From: Candidatus Abyssobacteria bacterium SURF_5
Lineage (GTDB): Bacteria > Abyssobacteria > SURF-5
NCBI GenBank assembly: GCA_003598085.1
Contig: QZKU01000135.1
Location: 1-26,916 of the forward strand
Reading direction: 5' to 3'
Length of the DNA stretch: 26,916 bases
The position numbers and the translations under genes are program-made. Under the pieces are notes generated by a model. That model ran no database searches. It was not told the DNA's origin and saw only the letters and a program-made list of their open reading frames with translations. Position 1 is the stretch's first letter. Every line of letters starts with the position of its first letter. This document shows, one piece after another, positions 1 to 8,135 of the stretch.

Positions 1-254
1 AGAGAGCCAGAGAAAATGTAGTGCCTAGAGCTTTTTCTGTCTCTGTAAGTTCTTGATACAAAATAGCTTAATTTTTCAAACTGTCGAAAATGAGTCTTAA
101 TGTCGAAGGGGTGACCGGGAATCTGCATGTTGGCGGCAAGTCCCGTCGCAATCGGGCAGGTTTGCGGCAATTGAAGGTTGCCGCTATCAGAAGGTTTGTC
201 GGCTAAAAAAAGAACGGCGGCGCAAAGATATAAAGAGAACAGAAACCGATTCAT
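1..254 (-). CDS. Partial exported protein of unknown function, cut by window edge
   Basis: The minus strand is open from an ATG at 254 to the window edge (84 codons, no stop). A good ribosome binding site (GGGAAGG, about 6 nt before the ATG) supports the start. The product begins MNRFLFSLYLCAAVLFLADK, a short basic n-region and a hydrophobic core as in a signal peptide, so I infer export. The remaining 60 or so residues match no family I recognise. It is transcribed divergently from the LVIVD-repeat protein at 435, whose leader also has an NRFL start, so the two may be functionally linked, but that is speculation. The gene continues outside the window. Confidence 0.5.
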   Translation of the reverse strand, partial: MNRFLFSLYLCAAVLFLADKPSDSGNLQLPQTCPIATGLAANMQIPGHPFDIKTHFRQFEKLSYFVSRTYRDRKSSRHYIFSGS

Positions 255-347
255 GGTATGCCTTCCCTTTTTCTTCCTTCCGGTGTAAGGGGAGCAAGAT
301 TTGTACCGATTTGCACGGAACAAAAACTTTTTATTTGTGGCTGTAAT

Positions 348-363
348 TGGCGCAATAATTGCT
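348..363 (+). promoter_or_regulatory. Candidate sigma-54 (-24/-12) promoter for the LVIVD protein
   Basis: TGGCGC-N5-TTGCT reads on the plus strand, with the invariant GG (349-350) and GC (361-362) exactly 10 nt apart, as sigma-54 requires; one mismatch to TGGCAC-N5-TTGCT. It lies in the divergent intergenic region with the right orientation. Predicted transcription start is near 374, giving a leader of about 60 nt before the ATG at 435. I see no copy of the 17-bp palindrome found at 9089 and 9190, so a different activator may act here. Confidence 0.5.
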
Positions 364-434
364 CTCCCCTTGTCTCTTATTGGTGTCCGACAGGTGCGTG
401 GCGGCAGTTGGCGGCGGGAGACAGTGGAAAAGAC

Positions 435-3020
435 ATGTCAAGAAACCGTTTTCTGATTCTGATGAGCGCGTTTCTGTTGAACACCCTGGTTTTTACGAAT
501 CGCGCATGTGCCGCCGAACTGCAAGGCATGGAAGTTGTCGGATCGGTTACGATCCCCGCCGTTGCTCTCGATGCCGAGATTTCGGGTTCATATGCTTATT
601 TGGCGTCGGGCGAAAAAGGATTATTGATAGCGGACATTAGGGATCCGGCCATGCCCAAAATTGTCACTGCGGTAGATACGCCCGGAAGCGCAACAGCGGT
701 GGCTGTGGCCGGTGATATTGCTTATGTCGCCGACGCCGAATGCGGACTGCAGGTGGTTGACGTGTCCGATCCGGCCGCCGCCTCGATAGTCGCTTCAGTC
801 GCCGATTCAGGCATGCTCATGGAAATTGCTGTAGCCGGCTCCTGCGTCTATGCGGGGAATAACAGCGGCGAGTTGCATATCATTGATGTATCATCTCCCC
901 TCGTTCCAAAGCCTGCGGGCTGCTTCAAGGTCGCCAATGGCAAATGGGTCTTCGGCGTTGCCGTCGAATTACCCTACGCCTATGTTACATGCGGAAATCC
1001 CACGCAGGCTCCGAAAAGCAGCGAGTTTGCCGTGGTTGACGTAAGCGACCCGTCTTCGCCAAGGGGAGTCAGCTCGATAAAAACCAGGCGAGTCGGGAAT
1101 AACATGGAACTTTCAGGAGGATACGCATATATCGCAAGCGGGGGTTTCAAACAGGGAGGTTTTGAGATAGTCGACATCTCCGACCCGATGTCGCCGAAAT
1201 CGGCTGGATATGTTGATTGTCCCTTTGTTGCCGGAGAAGTAGTGCTGAAAGGGAAATATGCCCTTCTGTCATGCCGCGGGGTTCTGGTTGTAGACATATC
1301 GGATCCCTTCTCGCCGTACATAATCGATCTGATTGAGGTACAAGGTCACGCATCCGATGTTGCTCTTGGCGGGCCATTTTTTCTGGTGGCGGCAATTGAG
1401 GAGTGGACCAAAGACGAAAAGAAAGGCAACATTCAACTATTGGCCGAATCAGCCACAGCGCGGCTTCCGGCGAGCCCGGTTTTCGCGGCTCCTGATCCGC
1501 GCTCCTCTGCATCGCCAATGGTGCGTTATCTCCCGACCTCTTCCACGTACTCTCCGGTAGCGGTCTCCGACAACATTGTTTGCACGACACAGAGCGGGAC
1601 AAATGGGAAAATCCTGCAGGTGCTGGATTTATCGACGTCCAGCCTGCCGGCTGTGCCCGTTACCATCGAGTTGCCGGGCGAGGCGAAGGATATCGTGATA
1701 TGGAAAAATCGCGTGGTGGCGGCGGCGGACCAGCTTTACGTGATTGACATATCCAGGCCGGGCCAGCCAGTGGTTATGCATGCAGTAGAAGGCATCGAAG
1801 GTACGTACGCGATAGAGATTTCAGGATCGTATGCGTATGTGGTAAATGGGGTAGGATTAAGGATATTTCGCCTCGGCATTCGCGGCGGCATGAAGCTCGT
1901 CGGGTCCGTTGACACACCGTATTCAGCACGCGACGTCGCGGTTGCGGGGAAGTACGCGTACATTGCCGACGGGGCAGGCCTTCAGATAGTCGATGTCTCC
2001 AACAAGAGAAAGCCGAAACTTGCCGGCTCATTCATCTATGGATGGGCGATGGCTACTCGTGTTGCGGCCGAAGGTCGCCGCGCGTATCTGGCCGATAAAT
2101 CCGGATTTATTACCGTCATAGATGCGAGTGATGTTTCCGAGCCGATACCCGTCGGAAAACGGTTGCTGGCCGGACCAATTGGCGCCATGGCCATAGCGGA
2201 TTCGCGTCTTTACGCCCCGGTGTGCGCAGAATCAGCGGTGTTGGAGATACTGGATATTGCCGTTGAGGGAAGTCCGGCGATCGCGAAGCTGGTAAAATCA
2301 AGCAGGAACTCGTATGGGGGCGCCGTCGCCGTTTCCGGTTCAAGGATATTTGTCAATGATGCAGCCGAGGGCCTCTTGAGCGCCTCTTTGCCCGAACCTT
2401 CTCAGAAACCGGCCCATATCGAAATCAACCCTTCGCAATTGTTACTTTCGTGCGAGCAAGGGGTGACTGCCGACGTGGAGTTTGAGCTTGGCAATTCCGG
2501 CGACAGACCTCTTTCATATTTTGTTTCGTCCAATGTCGAGTGGCTGCAACTAAGCCCGTTTGCGGGAGGGATTCAGGAGAAAGAGGCGGCTCCCATTACA
2601 GTCTCTCTTCTTCCTTATACGCTGTCCGAGGGCCGCCATAACGTCAAGCTAACGATTGCTGATCCCGCGGCCGATAACAGTCCTTCCACCGTCGAAGTCG
2701 TTGTTGACATCAAGCCGCCGACATATCAAGCGATTGAAGCGCAACCGAAGACTCTGTCGTTGAAAGATGCGAGGGCAGGAACGGTAGGGACAGTGGTCCT
2801 CACCAGCAAGGGGCCGTTCAAAGTATTGGATGCGTCTGCGTCATTCAAATGGATTAAGGTTGAAAAGGACTCGGAAAAGGAAGATTTCGAGCACGCGATA
2901 ACCGTGAAAATCACTGAGACCCGGAATGGAAGGTATGGAGACGCAATCAAAATTTTCACGGACAACCCCGGTTACAAGAGAATAGCGGTCCCGCTTTCGC
3001 TCTCGTTTGCGGAAGATTGA
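435..3020 (+). CDS. Secreted LVIVD-repeat beta-propeller protein with C-terminal Ig-like domains
   Basis: This 861-aa protein starts at 435 with a signal peptide (hydrophobic core then RACAAE, cleavage after an A-C-A type site). The frame is open upstream to 258, but the upstream residues are not leader-like. From about residue 30 to 660 it is built of repeats with an aYVAD..GLqVVDVSDP..P pattern, the LVIVD repeat family, enough for two beta-propellers. Residues about 690-780 (after IEINPSQLLLSC) and 785-861 resemble Ig/BACON-like beta-sandwich domains that often end such surface proteins. No enzyme motif is visible. LVIVD proteins are extracellular or periplasmic; the function of this one is unknown, and binding or adhesion is inference. 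The gene stands alone, divergent from the edge gene and convergent with the next operon, and may be sigma-54 controlled. Confidence 0.88.
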   Translation: MSRNRFLILMSAFLLNTLVFTNRACAAELQGMEVVGSVTIPAVALDAEISGSYAYLASGEKGLLIADIRDPAMPKIVTAVDTPGSATAVAVAGDIAYVADAECGLQVVDVSDPAAASIVASVADSGMLMEIAVAGSCVYAGNNSGELHIIDVSSPLVPKPAGCFKVANGKWVFGVAVELPYAYVTCGNPTQAPKSSEFAVVDVSDPSSPRGVSSIKTRRVGNNMELSGGYAYIASGGFKQGGFEIVDISDPMSPKSAGYVDCPFVAGEVVLKGKYALLSCRGVLVVDISDPFSPYIIDLIEVQGHASDVALGGPFFLVAAIEEWTKDEKKGNIQLLAESATARLPASPVFAAPDPRSSASPMVRYLPTSSTYSPVAVSDNIVCTTQSGTNGKILQVLDLSTSSLPAVPVTIELPGEAKDIVIWKNRVVAAADQLYVIDISRPGQPVVMHAVEGIEGTYAIEISGSYAYVVNGVGLRIFRLGIRGGMKLVGSVDTPYSARDVAVAGKYAYIADGAGLQIVDVSNKRKPKLAGSFIYGWAMATRVAAEGRRAYLADKSGFITVIDASDVSEPIPVGKRLLAGPIGAMAIADSRLYAPVCAESAVLEILDIAVEGSPAIAKLVKSSRNSYGGAVAVSGSRIFVNDAAEGLLSASLPEPSQKPAHIEINPSQLLLSCEQGVTADVEFELGNSGDRPLSYFVSSNVEWLQLSPFAGGIQEKEAAPITVSLLPYTLSEGRHNVKLTIADPAADNSPSTVEVVVDIKPPTYQAIEAQPKTLSLKDARAGTVGTVVLTSKGPFKVLDASASFKWIKVEKDSEKEDFEHAITVKITETRNGRYGDAIKIFTDNPGYKRIAVPLSLSFAED

Positions 3021-3049
3021 CGGTTCCGTTTGCATATCTCGCAGCAACT

Positions 3050-3326
3050 CCACTGATACATCCCGCCGTGTGTAGCGCCAAGTTCAAGATTCGATTCAGG
3101 ATAAGGTTTCAGGTTTCGAGTTTCCGGTTTCAAGTTGGAAGAAGGGTGCTTGAGATAGATGGCATGCGGCCGCCCTCCGGTCGCTCCTATCCCGCGAGGC
3201 GCGGGATCACGCCAAAGGCGTGACTACGGACCACTCAGCTTAGGCGCTCCGCTTGGTGGATGAGAGAAGATTGCAAGCAGGATGCCTGCGCTACGAAAAG
3301 AGAAAGGCTGGAATGGTGCGGCGGAG
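3050..3326. repeat. Convergent spacer with degenerate repeats and hairpins
   Basis: No credible gene is found between the two convergent stops. 3096-3139 is a run of near-identical short units (variants of TTTCAGGTTTCGAG). Next come two abutting perfect hairpins: ATCCCGC/GCGGGAT (3189-3195/3201-3207) and TCACGCC/GGCGTGA (3207-3213/3217-3223, loop AAA). A third, GCAGG/CCTGC, lies at 3277-3289. None carries a clear U-tract. This looks like dispersed REP-like intergenic repeat material; the hairpins could also stop or stabilise the converging transcripts. Confidence 0.45.
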
Positions 3327-4514
3327 TTAAGCGGAAGCGAGGCGGATGAGTTCCTGCCGGAGGATTGGGCCGGCCTGCGGTCCTAATGATTCAAGCTCAT
3401 GGCCGATGAAATGTTTGCCTTCCTCCCAGCCGACGGGTTCGGGACTGAACTGATCGGAGGGTAGGAAGTAGCCGAGCGAATCGTTCAGTTGGCTGACAAA
3501 CAGGGTCCTTCCCCTTTGTCCGATACCCGCCACAATTCCGGGGAAGGGCTCACCGGGGATGGTGAGAATAGTAATATCGCCCACATTTACTTTCGAGATC
3601 GAGGTAACGCCGGTCGGCGGGCGCTGGCTTGTGTGGATGATGCCGGCCTCCATCATCATCTGAAATCCCGGATTTTCGATTGGGAACTGGATTTCGTGTG
3701 TGAGGACCGACAGCCGGCTGCCGCTCAGCGGATGTTCGCGAGCGGAGAGTTTTATTACTTCTTCGGCAAGTTTTCGGCCGTACTGATGCGCCTCCTCGAA
3801 TCCTTTTTCGCATCCGTAGGGCTCCATGCCGCCGCAGACGCCGAGGAGAAACAGCGAGATTCCACCCGATTCGCGGTCGAGGATCGTGCAGGCTTCTCCA
3901 GGATAGCCGGCTGATATCCTGTCGTCATGCCGCGGGGTGAGCTCGGGTTGAGCCGGATAGCTGAAAAGCGATCCAATGACGTCGTTTCCATCTTTGAACG
4001 TCAGTCGCCAGAGATCGAGATTCAGGTCGCAGGGGACGCGGTGATTTGCGACGCCGAGATTAACTTCCTCGAACGCGAACGAGGCATGAGCCGGTCTTGC
4101 CGAATCAAGGGCGGTTATGACCGCCGCGGCTGAGGTTTCCAGAAGGAATCTGTCGTACTCCTGATTGAATCCCGACTGCTCGATGGACGGCCCCCACAGG
4201 CCCATGGTATCGGGGCCGGAGTGGGTGTGAGTTGTCGCGACGAGCAATTGTGCGGGCGTGATGAAGCGCGATGCGAGCGAGGAGGCAAGGTCGAACGTGA
4301 AATCCCTCAGGAGGCCGATGAGATCAAGCGAAAGGAAAACGATACGCGCATCTTCTTTTTCGATAGTGAGGCATCTGACGAAGAGATCGTCGACCACCTC
4401 GCGCAATTGTTCGGCCTCGCCCATTTTATAGCCGGCGCGGTAGACAGGCCCTAGGCCCGGGGGCGGCGTGATTTTGGATTTGGCGGCTCCCACTCGAAAT
4501 GGTGCTGTAGTCAT
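3327..4514 (-). CDS. Neutral/alkaline ceramidase N-terminal-domain family protein
   Basis: This 395-aa protein opens with FRVGAAKSKITPPPG and has the TTHTHSGPDT segment (H96, H98), both typical of the neutral/alkaline non-lysosomal ceramidase N-terminal domain (zinc-dependent amidases). Full ceramidases are around 700 aa with a signal peptide; this one has only the catalytic-type domain and no leader, so a cytoplasmic role on another amide or ester is likely and the substrate is unknown. The start has a GGAGAG site about 6 nt upstream. It is the last gene of the five-gene minus operon, 17 nt after the PIG-L stop. Both act on amides in their families, so they may work on one substrate (inference). 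Confidence 0.82.
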   Translation of the reverse strand: MTTAPFRVGAAKSKITPPPGLGPVYRAGYKMGEAEQLREVVDDLFVRCLTIEKEDARIVFLSLDLIGLLRDFTFDLASSLASRFITPAQLLVATTHTHSGPDTMGLWGPSIEQSGFNQEYDRFLLETSAAAVITALDSARPAHASFAFEEVNLGVANHRVPCDLNLDLWRLTFKDGNDVIGSLFSYPAQPELTPRHDDRISAGYPGEACTILDRESGGISLFLLGVCGGMEPYGCEKGFEEAHQYGRKLAEEVIKLSAREHPLSGSRLSVLTHEIQFPIENPGFQMMMEAGIIHTSQRPPTGVTSISKVNVGDITILTIPGEPFPGIVAGIGQRGRTLFVSQLNDSLGYFLPSDQFSPEPVGWEEGKHFIGHELESLGPQAGPILRQELIRLASA

Positions 4515-4531
4515 ACTGGCTCTCCAGCAAA

Positions 4532-5317
4532 TTAAACCGATAGACCTCCGACGAGGTCCTTTATGTTTTCGAGGATGCCGAGCCCGCGCACGTGAAAAGC
4601 CTCTGCGAGCGGCACGTTTCCTTTTTCCCCTTCCTGTTCGGCGACGGCACGAATAGAAGCGGGGATAACTTCATCAAGCGGGTTGTCGAAAATCGGGCTT
4701 GATTTCCCGAGCACCTTCAGCCGTTCGGCCCCTTCCATCCGCATTAGTTCGAGCTGGCTGTGATAACAGAGGATCGCCTCGATTTTCTTGTCGATGAATC
4801 CGGAGATGTCGACATATGCGTTTGGACTCGGCGTTTTCGCAAAAATGATTTTTGCGACCATTGCGGTGGAAAGTCCCTGCTTGAGATGTTCGGGATGAAA
4901 CAGGTGAAAATGAGCGAAGCTGCATGCCTCGATGACGGCCTGCCCGACGGCGCGGTGGTCGGGATTCTCATCGAAATTCCAGGGATCGAGTGTGATGACG
5001 GCCGCCGGCTGGACCTCTCGCACGTGGCGGAGGATCATCTCGCGCAGTTGATGGGTCGGCTCAAGGAAATGGTTCTTGAGGCCGAGGAAGGTCACTTTTT
5101 TCACGCCGATCACGTTGCATGCGGCTAGCTGCTCTTCCCGCATCACCTTCGCCAGTTTCTTGTCGGTATCGTATGCCGTGCGGTTGAGGGTTCCCTGCTC
5201 GCCGTCGGTGACAACCAGCGTGGAGACGTCGTGGCCCTCCGAGAGCAGTTTTGCTACTGTTCCGGCGCAGAAGAAGGCCAGATCGTCCGGGTGCGGCTCA
5301 ACCACGAGATAACGCAT
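4532..5317 (-). CDS. PIG-L (LmbE-like) family deacetylase
   Basis: The 261-aa product begins MRYLVVEPHPDDLAFFCAGT, with the HPDD metal-binding motif at residues 9-12, and has the second motif NPDHRAVG about 100 residues later. These are hallmarks of PIG-L/LmbE zinc-dependent N-deacetylases, which act on GlcNAc-lipids, mycothiol/bacillithiol precursors and related amides. Start choice: ATG at 5317 is preceded by AAAGGAGG with 7 nt spacing; an upstream in-frame start at 5365 would overlap RidA and lacks this. It follows RidA by 22 nt in the operon. The substrate cannot be deduced from sequence. Confidence 0.9.
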   Translation of the reverse strand: MRYLVVEPHPDDLAFFCAGTVAKLLSEGHDVSTLVVTDGEQGTLNRTAYDTDKKLAKVMREEQLAACNVIGVKKVTFLGLKNHFLEPTHQLREMILRHVREVQPAAVITLDPWNFDENPDHRAVGQAVIEACSFAHFHLFHPEHLKQGLSTAMVAKIIFAKTPSPNAYVDISGFIDKKIEAILCYHSQLELMRMEGAERLKVLGKSSPIFDNPLDEVIPASIRAVAEQEGEKGNVPLAEAFHVRGLGILENIKDLVGGLSV

Positions 5318-5339
5318 GGGGAAGCCTCCTTTCGTTGCT

Positions 5340-5726
5340 TCATGAGTTTTTGCAGGCGATGACATCGATTTCGACTTTGATGTCGAACGGGAGCCGGCCG
5401 GCTTGGATGCAGGTGCGCGCGGGCGGATTCAGGGGAAAGAAATCCTTATACACCTCATTGAACTCGCCGAAGTTATCCATGTCGCTGAGGTAGGCAGTGA
5501 CTTTGAGCACGTGATCCATTGAGGAACCGACGTCCTCGAGGATATTCTTGATGTTTTCGAGCGTTTGGCGGGCTTGTTCCCGGAGGGAGCCGTTAACAAT
5601 CTCTCGCTTCTTCGGGTTGAGCGGTCCCTGTCCGGAGACGAAGATGAGGTCGCCGAATCCAACAACGGGAGAGTATGGCCCGACGGGGGCCGGAGCTTTG
5701 GTAGTCGGAATAATCTGCTTCATCAT
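5340..5726 (-). CDS. ridA: RidA family enamine/imine deaminase
   Basis: At 128 aa this is the standard length of the Rid (YjgF/YER057c/UK114) family. Visible hallmarks are GPYSP (Y18), FVSGQGPLNP (G32-Q33), the PPARTCIQ segment with the catalytic arginine R104, and the VEIDVIA terminus with E119. RidA hydrolyses reactive 2-aminoacrylate-type enamines released by PLP enzymes, so its place 9 nt behind a PLP-dependent threonine-synthase-like gene makes biochemical sense. Two adjacent ATGs (5726, 5723) share a GAGGTGA site; either could be used. The catalytic residues indicate an active deaminase rather than a Rid2-7 variant. Confidence 0.93.
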   Translation of the reverse strand: MMKQIIPTTKAPAPVGPYSPVVGFGDLIFVSGQGPLNPKKREIVNGSLREQARQTLENIKNILEDVGSSMDHVLKVTAYLSDMDNFGEFNEVYKDFFPLNPPARTCIQAGRLPFDIKVEIDVIACKNS

Positions 5727-5735
5727 TTCACCTCG

Positions 5736-6995
5736 CTATTCCAATTCCAGAAACGCGTCTTCTGCCGCCTCGATTACCGGCGGAGCGCTCACCATTTTTT
5801 TGGCTGAAGCCATATCCTTGAAACCGGAGCCGGTAACGATACAGCAAACGGAGTCGGCTTGATCAACTGTGCCGGAATCCCTTAACTGCTTCAATGCGGC
5901 CACAGTGGCCGCACTTGCAGGTTCGGCAAAGACGCCGGCCTCTTGAGCAAGCAGCTTTTCGGCCTGCAGCATTTGTTCGTCGGTGACCGAAAGGGCGATC
6001 CCGCCTGAGAGTCTGACTGCGGGAATGGCGGTATACGCGTCGAACAGGACGTCATCGGCGATTGCGCCCGCGATGGTGGGTTTCACTTCGACGGGAGATG
6101 CGATGGTTTCGGCCGGAGAAAGGTTTCGGCTCAAGGCATTGACCAGAGGGGTACAGGCTGAGGATTGGACCCCCACGAGGCGTGGGACGCGCCGGCACAG
6201 CCCGAGTTCCTTTAATTCGGAAAATCCGCGCCACAGGGCGCCCAGCAGACCGCCTCCTCCAACCGGCGCGATGATCCAGTCGGGCAATTCCGCTTGCTCG
6301 ACCAATTCATACGCTATGGTTTTGGCGCCCTCCACCTGATACGGGTTATAGAGGCCGGTGGTGGACAGCAGGCGCCAACCCTTTCTCTCTGAACATTTCA
6401 GCACCAGCTTAAAAATACGGCTTGAGGAAAGCGTATTCACCTTATGGAAGACAGCGCCGTACATGCGGGCCTGCACGAGTTTTTCATCGGGCGCATTCGA
6501 GGGTGCGAACACGAAGCACCGGATCCCCGCGATCGCGGAATATGAAGCGGCTGAGGCCGCCACATTTCCGGAAGAGACGACAGCAACGGTGCGGGCGCCT
6601 GCCTCATGCATCTTAGAGACGCTGAGGGTAATCTGTCGATCCTTGAATGAACCGGTCGGATTAACGGTCTCGTTTTTCAGCAGCAATATGCGGATTCCAA
6701 TCGTTTTGGCCAGCCTTGAAGAATTAATCAAAGGGGTCAGCCCCTCTCCCTGAGAGACGATCCATTGAGGGTCGTTGAGCGGAAGCAGCTCGAAATATTT
6801 CCAGAGAGACTGAGAAAACGGGGCCGGCAATTCGGGCTGCAAGAATTGTGGCGCCGGCAGACGCTCGAGATTGATCGAGACGACCGTGGGAGCATGACAG
6901 CGGTCGCACGTAAATGTGCCAGGAGAATACTGAGCGGAACACGCCGGGCACTTGAGCGAAAATTTTTCTGCAGGACGATTAGCGCGTTTTTTCAT
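5736..6995 (-). CDS. thrC: Threonine synthase-like PLP-dependent enzyme
   Basis: The 419-aa product has an N-terminal zinc ribbon (CPAC at 16-19, CDRC at 30-33), then the fold-type II PLP core: NPTGSFKDR with Schiff-base lysine K118, SSGNVAASAASY, and a glycine-rich phosphate loop APVGGGGLLG. The layout fits archaeal/plant-type threonine synthase, which makes threonine from O-phosphohomoserine; cysteate synthase and other paralogs share it, so the reaction is not certain, especially as no hom or thrB is adjacent. Start: ATG at 6995 forms an ATGA overlap with the upstream stop (6992-6994), implying translational coupling; no separate SD is seen. Longer in-frame starts would run into the upstream gene. 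Confidence 0.85.
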   Translation of the reverse strand: MKKRANRPAEKFSLKCPACSAQYSPGTFTCDRCHAPTVVSINLERLPAPQFLQPELPAPFSQSLWKYFELLPLNDPQWIVSQGEGLTPLINSSRLAKTIGIRILLLKNETVNPTGSFKDRQITLSVSKMHEAGARTVAVVSSGNVAASAASYSAIAGIRCFVFAPSNAPDEKLVQARMYGAVFHKVNTLSSSRIFKLVLKCSERKGWRLLSTTGLYNPYQVEGAKTIAYELVEQAELPDWIIAPVGGGGLLGALWRGFSELKELGLCRRVPRLVGVQSSACTPLVNALSRNLSPAETIASPVEVKPTIAGAIADDVLFDAYTAIPAVRLSGGIALSVTDEQMLQAEKLLAQEAGVFAEPASAATVAALKQLRDSGTVDQADSVCCIVTGSGFKDMASAKKMVSAPPVIEAAEDAFLELE

Positions 6996-7984
6996 AGATC
7001 GGAAATAAGGCTGTCGATGATCGCGGGCGAGAATTCCCGCTCGGTGATAATGGTTCGCGGGAGGCCTTCGTCGCGGCAATACGCCGGGAGTGCGGCGAGT
7101 ATTTCTGGAAGCTCCCGCGCTTCGAGCCCGATGTCAGACGGTCGATAGAGCACGCCGAGCCGGTCAACGAGTCCCTTGAGCCAGTCGGCTTTGTTGTTCT
7201 GGAGCCTTGCCATGAGGATCATACCAAGGGAGACAAGCTCGCCGTGAACAAAATGCTTTCCGGTCACATGTTCGGCGGCGTACGCGAAGAAATGTTCCGA
7301 TCCCTCTTCCGGCCGAAAATTTCCGAGCTCGAGGCACAGGTCGTTTTCTTCTTCGAAAAGCTCGACCAGTTTTCGGATGCCGGTCTTGTTCACCTCGCAA
7401 ATATCGCCCGCGCTTGATTCGAGTTTCGCGATGATCTCCGTACCGCGACGCGCAAGCGAAGGGGAATATAATTCTGCGTCCCGTTCATATCCGATTTTCC
7501 AGTCAAATGAGGCGGTATGGACGGAGAGGATATCGGCTGATCCGGCGCGATTGAGGCGTTTGGGCGCGGCGGAGATCAAGGTGAAATCGATGAGGATTGC
7601 GGCGGCGTGCGCGTTGCCGACGTTGCGAACCCTTCTTCCCTCACGCACGGCCACCAGGTGGGTGACGCAGGCGTCGACTGAAACAATCGAGGGAATGAGA
7701 ATGAGCTTGGAGGAACGCTTCCAGGACAGATATTTGGCGAAGTCCATGCACGAACCCCCGCCGATCCCGACGATGCAGGAAAAAGAAGGCAAGCTCGATT
7801 CGACGCGGTCGAGGTATTCGCGTTCCATTCTTTCCACGAAAACGACATGGTCCGGAGAGGCAGGCAGTCGCGGGGAAGCCAATTGCCACGGCAGCTCCAT
7901 GGTAGCGACCACTGTGTGGCGGGGCTCGTAATCGAGCGATTCCAGAAGGTGGCTTCCGAAATGCAATTCAGGATGCGTTTTCAT
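6992..7984 (-). CDS. sn-Glycerol-1-phosphate dehydrogenase-like (AraM/EgsA family)
   Basis: The 330-aa product belongs to the iron-containing alcohol dehydrogenase superfamily: VGIGGGSCMDFAKYLS (NAD-binding loop), GSADILSVHTASFDWK (metal ligand D151), SEHFFAYAAEH (H231) and FVHGELVSLG (H247). The D...DWK and SEH...HGE..SLG pattern is closer to sn-glycerol-1-phosphate dehydrogenases (archaeal EgsA, bacterial AraM) than to ordinary Fe-ADHs. These reduce dihydroxyacetone phosphate to G1P. Start: ATG at 7984 gives the family-typical N-terminus MKTHPELHFG; an upstream ATG at 8047 would include the promoter sequence. First gene of the operon. Exact substrate is uncertain. Confidence 0.82.
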   Translation of the reverse strand: MKTHPELHFGSHLLESLDYEPRHTVVATMELPWQLASPRLPASPDHVVFVERMEREYLDRVESSLPSFSCIVGIGGGSCMDFAKYLSWKRSSKLILIPSIVSVDACVTHLVAVREGRRVRNVGNAHAAAILIDFTLISAAPKRLNRAGSADILSVHTASFDWKIGYERDAELYSPSLARRGTEIIAKLESSAGDICEVNKTGIRKLVELFEEENDLCLELGNFRPEEGSEHFFAYAAEHVTGKHFVHGELVSLGMILMARLQNNKADWLKGLVDRLGVLYRPSDIGLEARELPEILAALPAYCRDEGLPRTIITEREFSPAIIDSLISDL

Positions 7985-7990
7985 TGCAAG

Positions 7991-8018
7991 AGTATACCAT
8001 AAGACAGGAGCGCCGCAA
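7991..8018 (-). promoter_or_regulatory. Sigma-70-type promoter, apparently giving a leaderless mRNA
   Basis: On the minus strand TTGCGG (8013-8018), a 16-nt spacer and TATACT (7991-7996) are followed after only 6 nt by the ATG at 7984. Initiation 6-7 nt past the -10 box would fall on or next to the A of the ATG, and no Shine-Dalgarno sequence precedes it. This supports both the 7984 start and a leaderless first gene of the five-gene operon. Confidence 0.5.
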
Positions 8019-8065
8019 CAAAATTTTCGTTGTGTGAGATGCTGCACAAGGCGAGTTGGAGCGAG

Positions 8066-8103
8066 AAAGGAGAAGTGAGGCTTCTTTAGCCTCCTTCTCC
8101 TTT
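8066..8103 (-). terminator. Strong intrinsic terminator-like hairpin after the cupin gene
   Basis: AAAGGAGAAG (8066-8075) pairs with CTTCTCCTTT (8094-8103) and, after one bulged T, GAGGC (8077-8081) with GCCTC (8089-8093), loop TTCTTTA. On the minus strand the stem ends in TTTCTCG, a short U-rich tail. It sits about 33 nt past the cupin stop and before the promoter of the next operon, so it separates the two units. Confidence 0.7.
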
Positions 8104-8135
8104 GTAGATAAGGGGTTTCTGTGCGCGAACGGAGG

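Noticed and set aside
258-434. Upstream extension of the LVIVD protein to a start at 258
   Set aside because: It would place 59 non-leader residues before a good signal peptide and overlap the candidate sigma-54 promoter.
3017-3223. Short plus-strand frame after the LVIVD gene
   Set aside because: It is composed of the repeat units and hairpins, with no SD and no protein-like composition.
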